64,000 nucleotides of DNA from Orientallactaga sibirica (GCA_036365145.1 JAEOAD010000015.1:15307501-15371500); one strand, 5' to 3'. Shown: positions 43,617-54,980, counted from the stretch's first letter. Numbers and translations are program-made. The notes: generated from the letters alone by a model not told the origin.

Positions 43617-44522
43617 GGCAACATATTTTTATAGATACATCATGTGTTGGTACCCTCTTTTCCCTCATCCTTGCCCAGTTCCACTGGGGACCCTCCTCAG
43701 TGGGGTTGCAGGTATTCCCCATGAGATTGTGGTTTATGCATTGTGGGCACAGCAGTCAGTTATTCTGGAGGGAAGGCAATGCCTCTGGGCATGATGTCTC
43801 AACCTGTGGCTCTTACAATCTTCCTGCCCCCTCTTCCACAAAATTCGCTGAGCTGTGGTGGGTGAGTCTTAAGTCTATTTCAGTGATGAGCTCTTATGAG
43901 CCTCCTGGATCTCTGCTTTGGTAGGTGTTGAGTATCCTCAGGGTCTGTCTCCTTCACCCTGGCACTGATTATCAGGTTCAGCATGGAAGCATCACTTGTG
44001 CTCGTCTCCCCAGTTCCTCTGTGGTTTCAGCTATGGCTTGGCTGAAATGTGAGGGGTAGTTTATCTACTCTGCTCTCACTACCTTCTGAAAAAGAACAGA
44101 TTCTTCAATGGAAAGTGAAGTCAGCATAGTTTAAATGGGATAAGCATCGTTAATTTAAGGAGAATTTGATGTATATAACCCTTCTTTTAGTCAAAGACTA
44201 GTGAGAACTTGACACTGGAGATCATAATCTTTGTCTCCATAGGATTCTGATCAGTCCCTAATTCCAGATATGGGTTCCTTTACACTGAGTAGATCTCTTA
44301 GCCAATCAGAAAGCTATTGGTTACCCACCAAGGCTGTGTGCCACTGTTGCACTTGTGTGTACATCCTGTTAGTGTGTTTACTCCTGAGTAGCTTAGACCT
44401 CTGGTTGTTCAGACCATTTTTGGCCACTCGCCCCCAGTAGCTCATGTAGTGCTTTCCAGAAACAGATGGGCCAACTGTCTGGGAACTGGCTCTCTTCCAG
44501 ATTCCAGCTAAGTCTCTCCATA
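43617..44522 (-). mobile_element. L1 3'UTR with TSD
   Basis: Complement of 500-1480: GGTACC..CTTTTCCCTCATCC, CCCCTCTTCCACAAAATTC, GGTTACCCACCAAGGCTGTG, TGTGCCACTGTTGCAC. ACACAGCTTTTT occurs at both ends (about 43561 and 44523), a likely TSD. Confidence 0.85.
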
Positions 44523-44529
44523 CACAGCT

Positions 44530-44625
44530 TTTTATGTGAGTTCTGGGGAATCAAACTTGGCAGTCTCTGGTTCAAGAAGCCCTAAATAGCAAGTGTTCTT
44601 ATACACTGAGCAATTTCCCTAGCCC
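44530..44625 (-). mobile_element. DIP/B4 head fragment
   Basis: ATGTGAGTTCTGGGGAATCA, ACACTGAGCAATTTCCCTAG, CCCC. Confidence 0.6.
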
Positions 44626-44694
44626 CAAATACAATGTTTGGATCAGCGAGTTGAATCCACAGATTTGTAAAACCAACTGTATACTCATATTGTA

Positions 44695-45058
44695 TGTATT
44701 AATTAGTTTTCTTGTTGCTATGATGAAATATCTGACAGCTTGAGAAAGAAGGGTTTATTTCAGCTCTCAACATAATTAATCATTGTGAAGGTGAGGGCAG
44801 GACAGTAAGAGAATGAAGCAACTGGTTACATTCGCCCACAGGCAGACAGCAGAAAGCTGAATGCTGGTGCTCAGCTAGCACACTCCTTTTCACTCAGTCT
44901 GAGCCCCCAGCCCATAGGATGGCTCCACACACAGTTAGGGTGGGTGTTCGCCCCTCAATGAACTTGAGCTAGAAATTTCCTCATAAATATGGCCCAGAAA
45001 TTTGTCTCCTAGGTGATTCTAGATTCAATCAAATTGACAACTGAGATTAACCATCACA
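44695..45058 (-). mobile_element. MaLR-type solo LTR (older subfamily)
   Basis: Left end TGTATTAATTAGTTTTCTTG, with GATGAAATATCTGACAGC and GGGTTTATTTCAGC; right end TTAACCATCACA. On the minus strand it starts TGTGATGGTTAAT..GTCAATTTG, the same subfamily as the 13791-15528 element. Confidence 0.7.
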
Positions 45059-45214
45059 CGGCAGTTATCTGAAATGAAGGCTGGAATTCAACCTGTAGCC
45101 TTGACTCCTGGGTCATTAACAGAGTACACGGGACCAGAATCATCAGTGAGTCTGGAGTGTAGTGTGTTAGAGCAAGTGCTGAACTCGGGGGTGGGATATG
45201 ATAGCACCATTTCT

Positions 45215-45340
45215 TATCACTTTCCTACTCTCTGACAAGAATTTTTCCCCTGAGCCTCAGTTTCCCCACACTGACAGTGATACCTGCCCTGCCCAGGATA
45301 GCATTCTCAGAACTATTTACTGATGGGGGCATTGTGAGGC
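45215..45340 (+). mobile_element. MIR fragment
   Basis: CCCCTGAGCCTCAGTTTCCC and ACAGTGATACCTGCCC resemble the MIR core. Confidence 0.6.
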
Positions 45341-45642
45341 ATGGGAATTTTATAGGCATCACTATTGATTTGTTGTTATAGACTCGTGTATCAGGAGGCC
45401 TGGACACCCACTGCAGGTCTGTTTTTTACAGTACTTTCCTATACAAGTTACTTCTCTTTCAACCCAAGTCTATGCCAGTCAAATGAAGAGGGAAGAAGTC
45501 GATAGTCTCTGTGTGCAGAAGATAAGGAGCTTGCACTAGAATGCCAACCAGTATCCTCCTTCCATCATCTAAGACTTGTTACGAGCAAAGAAAAGGAGAA
45601 AGAAAAAAGGAAAAGAAGGGAAGGGAAGAAAAAGAAAAGAAA
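45341..45642. other. Low-copy sequence with purine-rich patch
   Basis: GAAAAGGAGAAAG-type purine tract at about 45590-45642. Otherwise unremarkable. Confidence 0.4.
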
Positions 45643-45780
45643 AACCAGGCATTGTGTCTCACACCTCTAATTTCATCACTCTGGAGGCTGAAGTAAGAGG
45701 ACATGAGGTCAAGGTCAGCCTGTGCTACAGAGTAAGTTCCAGATCACCTTGGGCTAGATCGAGATCCTGCCAAAAAGAAG
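45643..45780 (+). mobile_element. Old B1 SINE
   Basis: CCAGGCATTGTGTCTCACAC to CGAGATCCTGCCAAAAAG. Confidence 0.8.
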
Positions 45781-46098
45781 AAAGAAAGAGAAACAAAAGA
45801 ACAGCTAAGCTATACAGAGTGCTACATGAACAGCAGTGCCAAATACAGGAGCCTTCTGTGACTGAACAACATGCTTCCTCTGACATTCTCATCCGCCTCG
45901 CAGGATGAACAGGAGTCTAGGAAATTCATTAGGTTCAGGATTACTGCAGCCAGATGATACCACTTCTTTTCTAATTAATCAACAGGTTGATTGCAAAGGA
46001 CCTACTGCAGCCCAGCCCCAGGGTCCTGCCCAGGAGCTTCCAAACCAGATTGGGAGGTAAGGCTTGAGCAAGAGACATATTAACAATTGGTCAAGTAT
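45781..46098. other. Low-copy sequence
   Basis: Nothing recognised. Confidence 0.4.
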
Positions 46099-46597
46099 TG
46101 TAATTACCTTCTTGTTGCTGGGCTAAAGAAGTAGCTGACTGGGAGGAAAGTTTTTTGCTGTTTGGGGTTTCATTTTGTTTTGTTGTTGTTTGTTTGTTTG
46201 TTTGTTTGTTTTGAGGTAGAGTCTCACTCTAGCCAGACTGACCTGGAATTCACTATGTAGTCTGAGGGTGGACTCGAACTCATGGTGATCCTTCTACCTC
46301 TGCCTCCCAAGTGCTGGGATTGAAGGCGTGTGCCACTATACCTGTCTGTGAGGAAAGTTTTTATTTTGGCTTATAGTCCTGACGCAGAGGATAGTATGGC
46401 ATGAGCAGACACTGGACATCACCTCTACCACAGCAGGAGGACAAGAGCAGCAAGGGGCTATTTACTTTTACATCCCTAAGCCCACCCTCAGCAACACCCC
46501 TCCCCCGGCAAGGCTCCACTTCCACATTGCCATCAACTGGGGACCAAGCATTCAGAAAACACGAGTTTATGGGGGACACCTGATGCAAACCACCCCA
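46099..46597 (-). mobile_element. MaLR-type LTR, split by a B1
   Basis: TGTAATTACCTTCTTGTTGC at left; TTTATTTTGGCTTATAGTCC, CATCAACTGGGGACCAAGCA and TTTATGGGGGACACCTGATG as in the other family members. Right end ACCACCCCA. Confidence 0.8.
46156..46349 (-). mobile_element. B1 SINE with 13-bp TSD
   Basis: GT-rich (GTTT)n poly-T side, then GAGGTAGAGTCTCACTCTAG to GTGCCACTATACCTGTC. TSD GAGGAAAGTTTTT at 46143-46155 and 46350-46362. Confidence 0.95.
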
Positions 46598-47515
46598 CCA
46601 AGCTAAATGAATACATTGTGCCAATCAAATTACCCTCTTAATATTTGTACTTATGCCCATAGATTAGTGCTTCTCTCTGCTTTGGTCAGAAAAGCCTCTT
46701 TTTTTATTTTGTTATTTTTTTATTTTTATTTTGTTTTGCAGTGGACAGCAACTACTGGGAGGCTTAACTTTGTCAAAGTGCTGGGAATAAGTGGGTGTGC
46801 AGTACCTAGAACTAAGTGAAGCATATTTACTACTCCCTCTGAAACTTAGGGAAATTATGGAAGAGGGGGCCAAAGCAACGTAAGATCAGAGGATGGGGAT
46901 GAGTGTGTCGAAAGCTGTCTTCCAGAAATGGCATGGCCATTGCACTCATGACCTCCCAGTGGTGGTCATTACCTGCCAAGCCCCACACAATACTGGGCTC
47001 TTCAACATTCCATCGTGGATGGTGGAAGAGTGCATGAGGTCCTCATCCCTCCCTGAGGAGTTATTAGCAGTTAATGGTTGCTGGGGAAGTGGGAGACACT
47101 GTCTTCAGTGGTATAGCCACTGGAACGTTTCCCGTGTTCCAGTAAATAATCCCCCACCTGTGTTCATGAAAGCAACCCTAATTAAACTCAGTGGGGCAGA
47201 CAGAGAGAGAGAAGAAAGAGACATCAAAATAGAAGTACAGCCGGCCGTGGTGGCATATGCCTTTAATCCCAGCACTTGGCAGACAGAGGTAGGAGGATCA
47301 CCATGAGTTGGAGGCCAGTCTGAGACTACATAGTGAATTCCAGGTTAGCCTGGACTAGAGTGAAACCCTTCCTTGAAAACCTAGTTGGAAAGATGAAAGT
47401 TTTATGGGAAGGAGAATGGGATAATAGAAAGTAACAAGAGATAGAAATGATCAAAATACACTATATACATGTACAAAAAATTGTCAATAAATTTTAAAAT
47501 AATAATCAAGAAAAC
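46598..47515 (+). mobile_element. Lx-like L1 3'UTR, split by a B1
   Basis: AGTGGACAGCAACTACTGGG, GTGGGAGACACTGTCTTCAG, GTATAGCCACTGG and CCTAATTAAACTCAGTGGGG resemble the 3'UTR of old rodent Lx-type L1s. It ends with TTGTCAATAAATTTT near 47480. Confidence 0.7.
47240..47385 (+). mobile_element. B1 SINE
   Basis: GCCGGCCGTGGTGGCATATG to AACCCTTCCTTGAAAACC. Confidence 0.93.
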
Positions 47516-47527
47516 CCATACCCACAG

Positions 47528-47760
47528 GCTGGAGACATGGCTCAGTGGTTAAGGGCACTTGCTTGCAAGGCCTGACAGCCCAGATTTAATTCCCCAGTAA
47601 CCATATAAATCCAGATGCATAGGATGCTGCATGCATCTGGAGTTTGGTTGCAGTGGCAGAAGGCCCTGGTGCACCCAACTCTCTCCACCTCCCTCCTGCT
47701 CTCTCTTCTCTCTGCTTGCAAATAAATAACAATAAATAAAAATTTTTGGAAAAAATATTT
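47528..47760 (+). mobile_element. DIP SINE
   Basis: GGCTGGAGACATGGCTCAGT head to AAATAAATAACAATAAATAA tail. Confidence 0.95.
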
Positions 47761-47767
47761 TATTTAT

Positions 47768-47925
47768 AGCCAGGCGTGGTAGCACATGCCTTTAATCCCA
47801 GCACTCAGGAGGCAGAGGTAGGAGGATTTCTATGAGTTCTAGGCCACCCTGAGACAGTGAATTTCAGGTTAGCCTGGGCTAGAGTGAGACCCTACCTCAA
47901 AAAACAAAAAACAAAACAAAATCTA
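47768..47925 (+). mobile_element. B1 SINE
   Basis: AGCCAGGCGTGGTAGCACAT to CCTACCTCAAAAAACAAAA. Confidence 0.95.
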
Positions 47926-47931
47926 TTTAAT

Positions 47932-48089
47932 CCGGGTGTGGTGGCACATGCCTTTAATCTCAGCACTTGGTAGGCAGAGGTAAGAGGATTGCCATGAGTT
48001 TGAGGCCACCCTGAGAATACAGAGTGGATTTCAGGCCAGCCTGAGCTAGAGTGAGATTCTGCCTCGAAAAACCAAAAAAAAAAAAAAAA
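47932..48089 (+). mobile_element. B1 SINE
   Basis: TCCGGGTGTGGTGGCACATG to CTGCCTCGAAAAACC plus an A run. Directly follows the previous B1. Confidence 0.95.
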
Positions 48090-48092
48090 AGT

Positions 48093-48286
48093 AGTTATTT
48101 ATTTGCACATAGAGAGACACATGGAGAGAGAGAAAGAGAGAGAGAGAATAGGCATGCCAGGGCCTCAAGCCACTGCAAACCAACTCCAAATGCATGCACC
48201 ACCTTTACATGGGTATTAGAGAATCAAATCCGGGTCATTGGGCTTTGCAGGCAAGTGCCTTAATCACTGGGCCATCTCTCCAGCCC
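48093..48286 (-). mobile_element. DIP SINE
   Basis: GTTATTTATTTGCACATAGA to GGGCCATCTCTCCAGCCC. Shares an A/T tail junction with the B1. Confidence 0.95.
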
Positions 48287-48355
48287 AAAATATATTTTTT
48301 AAATATTTAAAAAGATTTAACGTAAATATTTAAAATATTTAAATATTTTAAAAGA
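48287..48355. repeat. AT-rich block of repeated AAATATTT palindromes
   Basis: Several AAATATTT / TAAATATTTA units within about 70 bases. Confidence 0.8.
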
Positions 48356-48371
48356 AGCACCCACAACTGCT

Positions 48372-48595
48372 CAAGGTAGGCCTGATGCTACAGCCCTGTA
48401 ACCCCAACTATTCAGGAGGCTGAGGCAGGAGGATCATAAATCAAAGTCTTCATGGTCTGCAGAGTAAGTGCAAGGCTGGCCTGGGCAACTTAGTGAGGCC
48501 ATGTGCAGGGAATGTAGCTCAGTGGCAGAGAACTTGCCCAACATGTGCGAGGCCCTGTGTTCGGTCCCCAGTTCCCCAATAATAATAAAATAATA
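48372..48595 (+). mobile_element. B1 followed by ID: B1-dID-like dimeric SINE
   Basis: An old B1 half (GATGCTACAGCCCTGTAACC, CAGGAGGCTGAGGCAGGAGG) joins an ID half at about 48508: GAATGTAGCTCAGTGGCAGA (A box) and GTGTTCGGTCCCCAGTTCC (B box), then (AAT)n. The B1-then-ID order is opposite to B4. Confidence 0.75.
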
Positions 48596-49014
48596 ACAAA
48601 GTAATAATAAAATTACAAACTAGTGAGACTAGAGTCCATAAGGCAATCCTGTGCAGAGCAGATTTATGGAAGATCCTACACAGGAAAATGCCACTGAGCA
48701 CAGAGCATGGGGAAGGCTTCCTAGAGTAGGTGCCAGGGTTTATAGAGGTGACCTACATTAGCTGCAAAGAGGTCCAGGGTACAGCTTTTCACACATTGTC
48801 CTTTGCTCGTTTCCACGAATCTGAGTAGGATATCCACACCTCTCCTTTCAAATATGGGTGCCAAGGCTCCTTGGTAGCTTACGGGTCACTTCTCTTTGGA
48901 AGATAATCCCACATAGGACCTCTGTTCTCTGCTCAGTTTGCTTTGACTCCTAGAAAGTTAAGCAGATGCACAATGAGGACTTTTGTTCATTTCTTACACT
49001 TTACTGTGGTGGTC
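48596..49014. other. Low-copy sequence
   Basis: Nothing recognised. Confidence 0.4.
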
Positions 49015-49030
49015 AATAAATGACTATTGG

Positions 49031-49246
49031 GAGCAGGAGAGATGGCACAGTGGTTAAGGCGCTTTCCTGCAAAGCCTAACAACCCAGGTTTGATTCCCCA
49101 GCATCCATGTAAATCCATGACACACAAAGTAGTGCATATATCTGGAGTTTGTTTGCAGCAGCGGGAGTCCTAGTGTGCCCATTCTCCCTCTCCATGTCTC
49201 TCTTCTCTCTCTCTGCTTACAAATAAATACACTAATTAAAATTAAA
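49031..49246 (+). mobile_element. DIP SINE with 16-bp TSD
   Basis: GAGCAGGAGAGATGGCACAG head to CTGCTTACAAATAAATACAC tail. TSD AATAAATGACTATTGG at 49015-49030 and 49247-49262, identical. Confidence 0.97.
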
Positions 49247-49262
49247 AATAAATGACTATTGG

Positions 49263-50397
49263 AAATACACAGGCCCATCTGCTCAGGAACACCTCTCTCC
49301 CCTCTGGCTCAAATCCCAACCTTAGTGTAGTGTCCAACCTCAAGCAGCTGATAACAGCCCGGCCAAGCTGCCCAGATAGACTTCTGCCCTTCAGGTTTCA
49401 GACAGGAACTCTGTTGCCTATTAATTTCTGGCTGGTTACTTCTCTGCATGTCATTTAATGAGCTGCTTTTCTTTCTTTCCATCTTTACAGTTATTCTGTA
49501 TAAGCCATTGTCCAGTTATCATCCACATTTGACTTCCAACTCCCGATTGACTGCATGTGTTTTTGTATGTCTACAGAGGAAATGGTCCCATGGGAAAGAT
49601 AAGTGTGAGGCAAGAGAGGCTAGGACCCTATCTATGAGTGTTCTACGTTATACAAAGAACTTTTTAATGAATTGTTTTTCCTCCCAAAAGGAAGACATGT
49701 GTAATCTCCCCCCAGAGAGTTGTCAATTCTTAACTAAGGGAAGAGGGAAAGGGAATATTTCCACTTCCTCCCCCTTTAAATTTTCAGTCTTTGAAGGCTA
49801 AACCAGGATAAAGGTAGACTTTCCGGTCAATGTTGTAATAAGAATTCTAGACTTGCTGAGCGTGAGGCACATCCAGTCCACACTTACTAAAGGAGTGAAT
49901 CGCCTTGGGTTTTCATAGACCATTCTAGAGTTCTTGGGAAGGGCTTTCTTTATTCCTGGACTGCCTTTGATGACACACAACCTTTGACCCTGATCAATGC
50001 ATCCTCCTCCCCAGCCGCAGAGGCCAGAGCCATTCTCTCAGCGCCCAGAGGAAGAGCGGGCATTCGGCCCTGACCTCTCCCCCTGCCCCTAACCTCACTG
50101 ATAATTGAGCTTTCCATTCGCGCTCACCAGCAGGCTCCCCACACAAAGGAACCAGCCCCTCCTTACTCTGTCTTTCCTGAGATGAAACCACGAGCCGAAT
50201 CTGTTCAGCTAACACCAGCATCCGGTAGGCAACACACACAGGAGGGTGGGATCTGGGGGCTCTGCCCCCTCCTGGGCCTCTGAGCTCCTCCCACGCCCCC
50301 AACACAGGCTGTTTGACCCATTTGTCTCTCCGATTGCAGCCCTTGAAGAGAGGGTAGAGTCTCCTTGAAAGATGTTCATATTGCAGAGCAGTTTAGA
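49263..50397. other. Low-copy sequence, GC-richer at 50010-50330
   Basis: No repeat recognised. The right part contains CCCACGCCCCC and CTGCCCCCTCC, like GC boxes, but no CpG island, TATA box or exon is evident. Confidence 0.35.
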
Positions 50398-50510
50398 AAC
50401 ACGCCCACGCACACATCCCGTACATACATAACCACATATAAAACACCCATACACACAAAACCATATCACACAATCACATACAAACCACACACACCCATAA
50501 ACACACCTCT
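50398..50510 (+). repeat. Impure CA-rich repeat
   Basis: ACACGCCCACGCACACATCC followed by variants of ACACAT/ACACCCATA. Confidence 0.8.
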
Positions 50511-50564
50511 TGTCCTAAAAGCATGTTTCCCAGGCACTTTAAATATAGAAAACTGAATTAAGAA

Positions 50565-51260
50565 GTGTCTGTGTGTGTGTGTGTGTGTGCACGCATGCGC
50601 TATGTACTACATGTTTGTGTGTGTATGGGTGTTGCAGTCATGTTCACATTGCTGGCAGAAATCACCCAACCAAGAGAAGCTTGTGGAAAAAAGGTTTATT
50701 TTGGCTTATAGGCTCGAGGGGGAAGCTCCATGATGGCAGGGAAAATGATGGCATGAGCAGAGGATGGACATCACCCCCTGGCCAACATCAGGTGGACAAC
50801 AGGAACAAAAGGGTGTGCCAAACACTGGCAAGGAGACACTGGGTATAATACTCATAAGCCCGCCCCCAACCTCCAGGAGGTTCCCAAATCTCCATCAGCT
50901 AGGAACCTAGCATTCAGAACACCTAAGTTTACGGGGACACCTGAATCAAACCACCACAACGGGTATGCACACACATATGTGGTACGCATATCCCTATGTG
51001 CATGTGCACGTGAAGACCAGAGGTCAACATAAGTGTCTTCCTCAATCTCTCTCCACCTTCTTTTTTCAAGACAAGATCTCTCTCAGTGAATCCAGAGCTC
51101 ATCAATTCAGCTAGGATAGTTGGCCAGCAAACCCCAGGAACCCTCCCATCTCTACCTCTCTAGCACTGGGATTACAGGTGTGGGGCTATTTTGGGAATGC
51201 TGAAGACCCAGACTCAGGCACTCATGCTTGCATGTAAGCACCTCTCTTCACTTCGCTTTC
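50565..51260 (-). mobile_element. B4-type SINE, split by an LTR
   Basis: (GT)n at about 50570-50590 and GTTTGTGTGTGTATGGG left of the LTR. GCACGTGAAGACCAGAGGTC, AGACAAGATCTCTCTCAGTG, CACTGGGATTACAGGTGTGG right of it. Confidence 0.7.
50630..50958 (-). mobile_element. MaLR-type solo LTR, 4/5 TSD
   Basis: Ends TGTTGCAGTCATG and ACCACCACA; GGTTTATTTTGGCTTATAGG as the complement of the poly-A region. ATGGG before, ACGGG after. Confidence 0.88.
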
Positions 51261-52036
51261 AAGGCTAGCGAGATGTTTTATTTAAAAATAAAGTAAAAGA
51301 TAAGCCCTTGGGACACAGTTCTACCCTGAGTTTGCCCTCCTGGTGAAAAGAGTAAACAAATGGCTAGGATCATCACACTTGCTACTGAAGATGCATAGGT
51401 GCTGGTGTGCAAGGCAAGTTCATGACCAGTCCCTCAGCAGAGCTCAGGGGAAACTGCTGCCCACAGCACAGGGGGTGAAGAGCCTTAGGGGTGCCCTCCC
51501 TGCCCTGAAAATTTTCTGCTTTAAGATGAATAATAATGACTTAATTTGCATATCATCTGCCCACCCCCACTGAGATAACTATATGTGTCCTGAGAAACTG
51601 AAGGGCAGAGAACTGGTCCAAGGTGACCCAAGCACTTACATCAAGTTTTCAGACTCTGCAGCCAGATCCCTTCTGGAGCCCCTCGTGTACGGCTTCCGCA
51701 GGAGCACTTCCGGAGTGCAAGAGGAAGAAGAGGAGGAACACAAAAGCAGGGACAACGCTGTGATGACAAGGAGAGCAGACATTTGACTTCAGAGGATGAA
51801 GGGCTCACTGTGGTTGGTGTGGGACATGGAGGGCATCTTGCTGGGGAAGAGAGGCCTCATCTGAGGCTGAAGGACATCACAACCTTGAGGGGCCTCATTG
51901 GAGGGAAAAGGAGAGATAGTTTCAGGAGAGTCTGCCTGGGATGAAGACCCAGAGGGGAGTCTTCCTGGGGATAGGGATAGTGCTATGCCAGGATGCCAGG
52001 GTGTGCCCAGGGTCCCCATGAGCTTCTTTAAAAAGG
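51261..52036. other. Low-copy sequence
   Basis: Nothing recognised. Confidence 0.4.
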
Positions 52037-52248
52037 TGGGCTGGAAACATGGCTCAGTAGTCAAAGGCACTTTTTACAAAATGTAACAACCCACTTCAAT
52101 TCCCTGGTACCCATGTAAAGCCAGATATACAAAGTGGTATATGCATCTGGAGTTCATTTGCAGTGGCAAGAAACCCTGGCACACCCATATTCTCTCTCTC
52201 TCTCTTTCTCTCCCCCCCCCCTCCACTTGCAAATAGATAAAATTTTTA
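52037..52248 (+). mobile_element. DIP SINE
   Basis: GGGCTGGAAACATGGCTCAG head to CCACTTGCAAATAGATAAAA. Contains a C run near 52212-52220. Confidence 0.93.
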
Positions 52249-52257
52249 GAGAGATGT

Positions 52258-52413
52258 CTTAGCCAGGCATGGTGGCACATGCCTTTAATCCGCGCACTCG
52301 GGAGCCAGAGTAGGAGGATCGCCATGAGTTCAAGGCCATCCTGAGACTAAAGAGTGAATTCTAGGTCAGCCTGGGATAGAGCAAGACCCTAGAAAAACCA
52401 AAAAAAAAAAAAA
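52258..52413 (+). mobile_element. B1 SINE
   Basis: AGCCAGGCATGGTGGCACAT to CCCTAGAAAAACC plus an A run. Confidence 0.95.
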
Positions 52414-52832
52414 ATGATGTCATAAAATTCTGCCATACTGTCAGATGTGCTTGCACACATGATTAATCCCAGTGAGAGAGAATATAGTTAGGGTGACTGG
52501 ACCCCTGAAAATAAAAGAGGCAGGAAAGTCTACACTTGCTAGAAATCAAAGATGGTTTGACTTCTTATCTCTTGCATAGTTCCCTAGACCTGTTTTTCCA
52601 CAAACAACCAGGACCGCTCTTGGGAGGGAGGTCTTTCATAGAATTTAAACATTGTGGTTGATCAAGTTCAGCCCCTGGAACTTGAAATCAGGGCTCGCCT
52701 CTTCCTGAGACAGTCCCTAGCTCTAACCAACCAGCGTCCCTCTGGTTCACCTGAGGCAGAAGACAGGCCACCACTATAAGGTTATAAATATCTTTGCAAG
52801 AGGAAGGCAGGCTCTGAATTTCGAGCTGTGGG
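52414..52832. other. Low-copy sequence
   Basis: Nothing recognised. Confidence 0.4.
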
Positions 52833-53177
52833 TATGATGGTTTGATTCCGGTGTCTCTCATAACCTTAGGTGTTCTGAATGCTAGGTTCCCAGCTGATGG
52901 AGATTTGGGAATTAATGCCTCCTGAAGGCAGGGTATTGTTGGGGGTGGGCTTATGGATGTTATAACCAGTTTCCCCTTGCCAGTGTTTGGCACACTCTCC
53001 TATTGTTGTCCACCTGATGTTGGTCAGGAGGTAATGTCCACCCTCTGCTCGTGCCCTCGTTTTCCCATGCCATTATGGACCTTCCCGTCCAGTCTGTAAG
53101 CCAAAATGAACATTTTTCTCCTGCAAGCTGATCTTGGTTGAATGTTTTCTGCCAGCAATGCAAACCTGACTGCAACA
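52833..53177 (+). mobile_element. MaLR-type 5' LTR
   Basis: TATGATGGTTTGATTCCGGT (TG altered to TA), TTGGGAATTAATGCCTCCTG, TGTCCACCTGATGTTGG, ending CTGACTGCAACA. Same family as the minus-strand solo LTRs, here on the plus strand and followed by internal sequence. Confidence 0.85.
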
Positions 53178-54206
53178 GTAAAATTGGTACCGAAAAGTGG
53201 GATTATTACTGCTAGAAACCTGGCTGTGTGGCTTTGGCCTTTTGGAACTGATTTGCAGGAGGAATGTGGAAGGATTTGAAACCTTTGCCTAAGAGATGCC
53301 TTGCAGTGCTGTAAATACAGCTTGATGGACCATTCTGGTCAGAGTTGAAAGACCTGAACGCAATAAAATTATGAGGTTTGGCTTTTGAGTGTGAGAAAGA
53401 GCTTTGCTTGGACTGGGCTAGAAGCAGTTTGTGTGAGAGGCTTGCTGTTATGACCATGTCCTGAGAACTTGTGCAGGGATGCATTACGTAGAAATGAGCT
53501 GGTGTGAGAAGAGGGATATGGCACAGGAAAAAATGAAATTTTGGGGCCAAAATTGATGCCCATTCAGGTGCAATTGTTTGAGAGATTACAACTATTAAGA
53601 TTGGGCCAGCTGATCTGCTTTGGGACAATAGGAAGATTGCAGACTTTTTTGCAGGGGCCTAAATGCTGAAGGAGTGTCCTGTTCTTCAAAGTCTGCTTTA
53701 TTCCCACCTGGATTAACAAATTGGTAGCCCACCTGGTATTATGGAGTATAACAAATTCAGGAAAGAGAGGGTCATTAGGTTTGCAACATGGTTTTTTATT
53801 TTAGAACTGGACAGTGTGAAGCAGGCTTGTTGGATTACCTGTGTGTAATCCAGATGGATGGATTGTGGGTTGCAATGGAGACCCAATGAAGATGCCAGGA
53901 CTATGGGATAGCTAAAGAGACCTGTTGGCACTGGATGAAGTTTTCTTGGATTATAAATAGCCTAGCTGGAGGGGTGGAATTGGAACTCCAAAGGTTTATC
54001 ACTGGTTAGAATTGACTCAGAGATTTGTCACTGATTAGAGTTGTTGGGCTTGCAGCTACAGAGTTTGATGTTTGTCCTGTTTAAATCTTGTATTGGTTAA
54101 AAGTCCAAAGCCATTTTTTGCAGTGTGAATGTTTATCCTGTGACATTATAGATTTTTTTGGTTCCTTTCTTTTTCTTTCTTTCATTCTTTTTTCTTTCTT
54201 TCTTTT

Positions 54207-54239
<33 letters not shown>

Positions 54240-54350
54240 TTCTTCTTCTTCTTCTTCTTTTTTTTTTTTTTTTTGTATTATGGCTGTTAAAAGACCTTGG
54301 ACTAGAGGGATGTTTGAACATCACTGGGATTGATAAAATCCACCCGGGTT
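53178..54350 (+). mobile_element. MaLR internal region, non-coding remnant
   Basis: Directly after the LTR: GTAAAATTGGTACCGAAAAG, TGGGATTATTACTGCTAG, GGCTTTGGCCTTTTGGAACT, as in MaLR internal regions (THE1/MST-like start). MaLRs lack pol; no retroviral reading frame is visible. A pyrimidine repeat is embedded, and a 3' LTR is not evident to the right. Confidence 0.7.
54162..54272 (+). repeat. (TTTC)n / (TTC)n / T-run microsatellite
   Basis: TTTC units, then TTC triplets (about 54237-54257), then a T run. Pure pyrimidine for over 80 bases. Confidence 0.95.
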
Positions 54351-54632
54351 GAGCTGATGGGTGGGCCCCCTAGTTGTTACTCTCCACATGGGTTCTTTTG
54401 TCCCTCCAGCTCCCCACAGGAGCAGGCGCTCCTTGAACTTCCATTTCTCTCTTTTCTTTCTGTGGTTTTCCAGGCCCTCCACTTGTATCTCTAGTCACAT
54501 GGGTGCCTTTCCTTGGCTCTATACTTCCCTCAATAAATATAATAATTTAATAATTACCCTTCTCAGTCTTTTTTGTTCAATTCTTTGATTAAAATTAGAA
54601 TAGAACCTATGGTTTGGGGTTCAAGGATTTTC
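54351..54632. other. Unassigned sequence
   Basis: Contains TCAATAAATATAATAATTTA near 54530, possibly a decayed LTR or L1 end. Confidence 0.3.
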
Positions 54633-54772
54633 CTGGACCAGCACTCAGGAGGACAAGGTAGGGGGATCGCTGTGAGTTTGAGGCCAGGCTGGGACTACAT
54701 AGTGAGTTCCAAGTCAGCCTGGACTAGTATAAGACCCTACCTTGAACAACCAAAAAATAAAAATAAAAAAAT
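54633..54772 (+). mobile_element. 5'-truncated B1 SINE
   Basis: CCAGCACTCAGGAGGACAAG to CCTACCTTGAACAACC. Confidence 0.9.
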
Positions 54773-54775
54773 AAG

Positions 54776-54980
54776 GGGCTAGAGAGATGGCTTAGTGGTC
54801 AAGATGCTTGCCTGCAAAGACTAAGGACTCAGGTTCAATTCCCCAGTACCCACATCAGCCAGCTGTACAAGGTGGCACATGTGTCTCAAGTTTGTTTAGT
54901 GGCTAGAAGTGCTGGTGTGCCCATTCTTTCTCTCTTTCCCTCTCTCTCTCTCTCTCAAATAAATAAATAAATAAAAATAA
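54776..54980 (+). mobile_element. DIP SINE
   Basis: GGGGCTAGAGAGATGGCTTA head to CTCTCAAATAAATAAATAAA. Confidence 0.95.

Noticed and set aside
48508..48580. tRNA-like A and B boxes
   Set aside because: They belong to the ID part of a SINE; no intact cloverleaf or discriminator end is seen.
53178..54350. Possible retroviral coding remnant after the MaLR LTR
   Set aside because: MaLRs do not carry pol, and no gag- or pol-like motif is visible in any frame.
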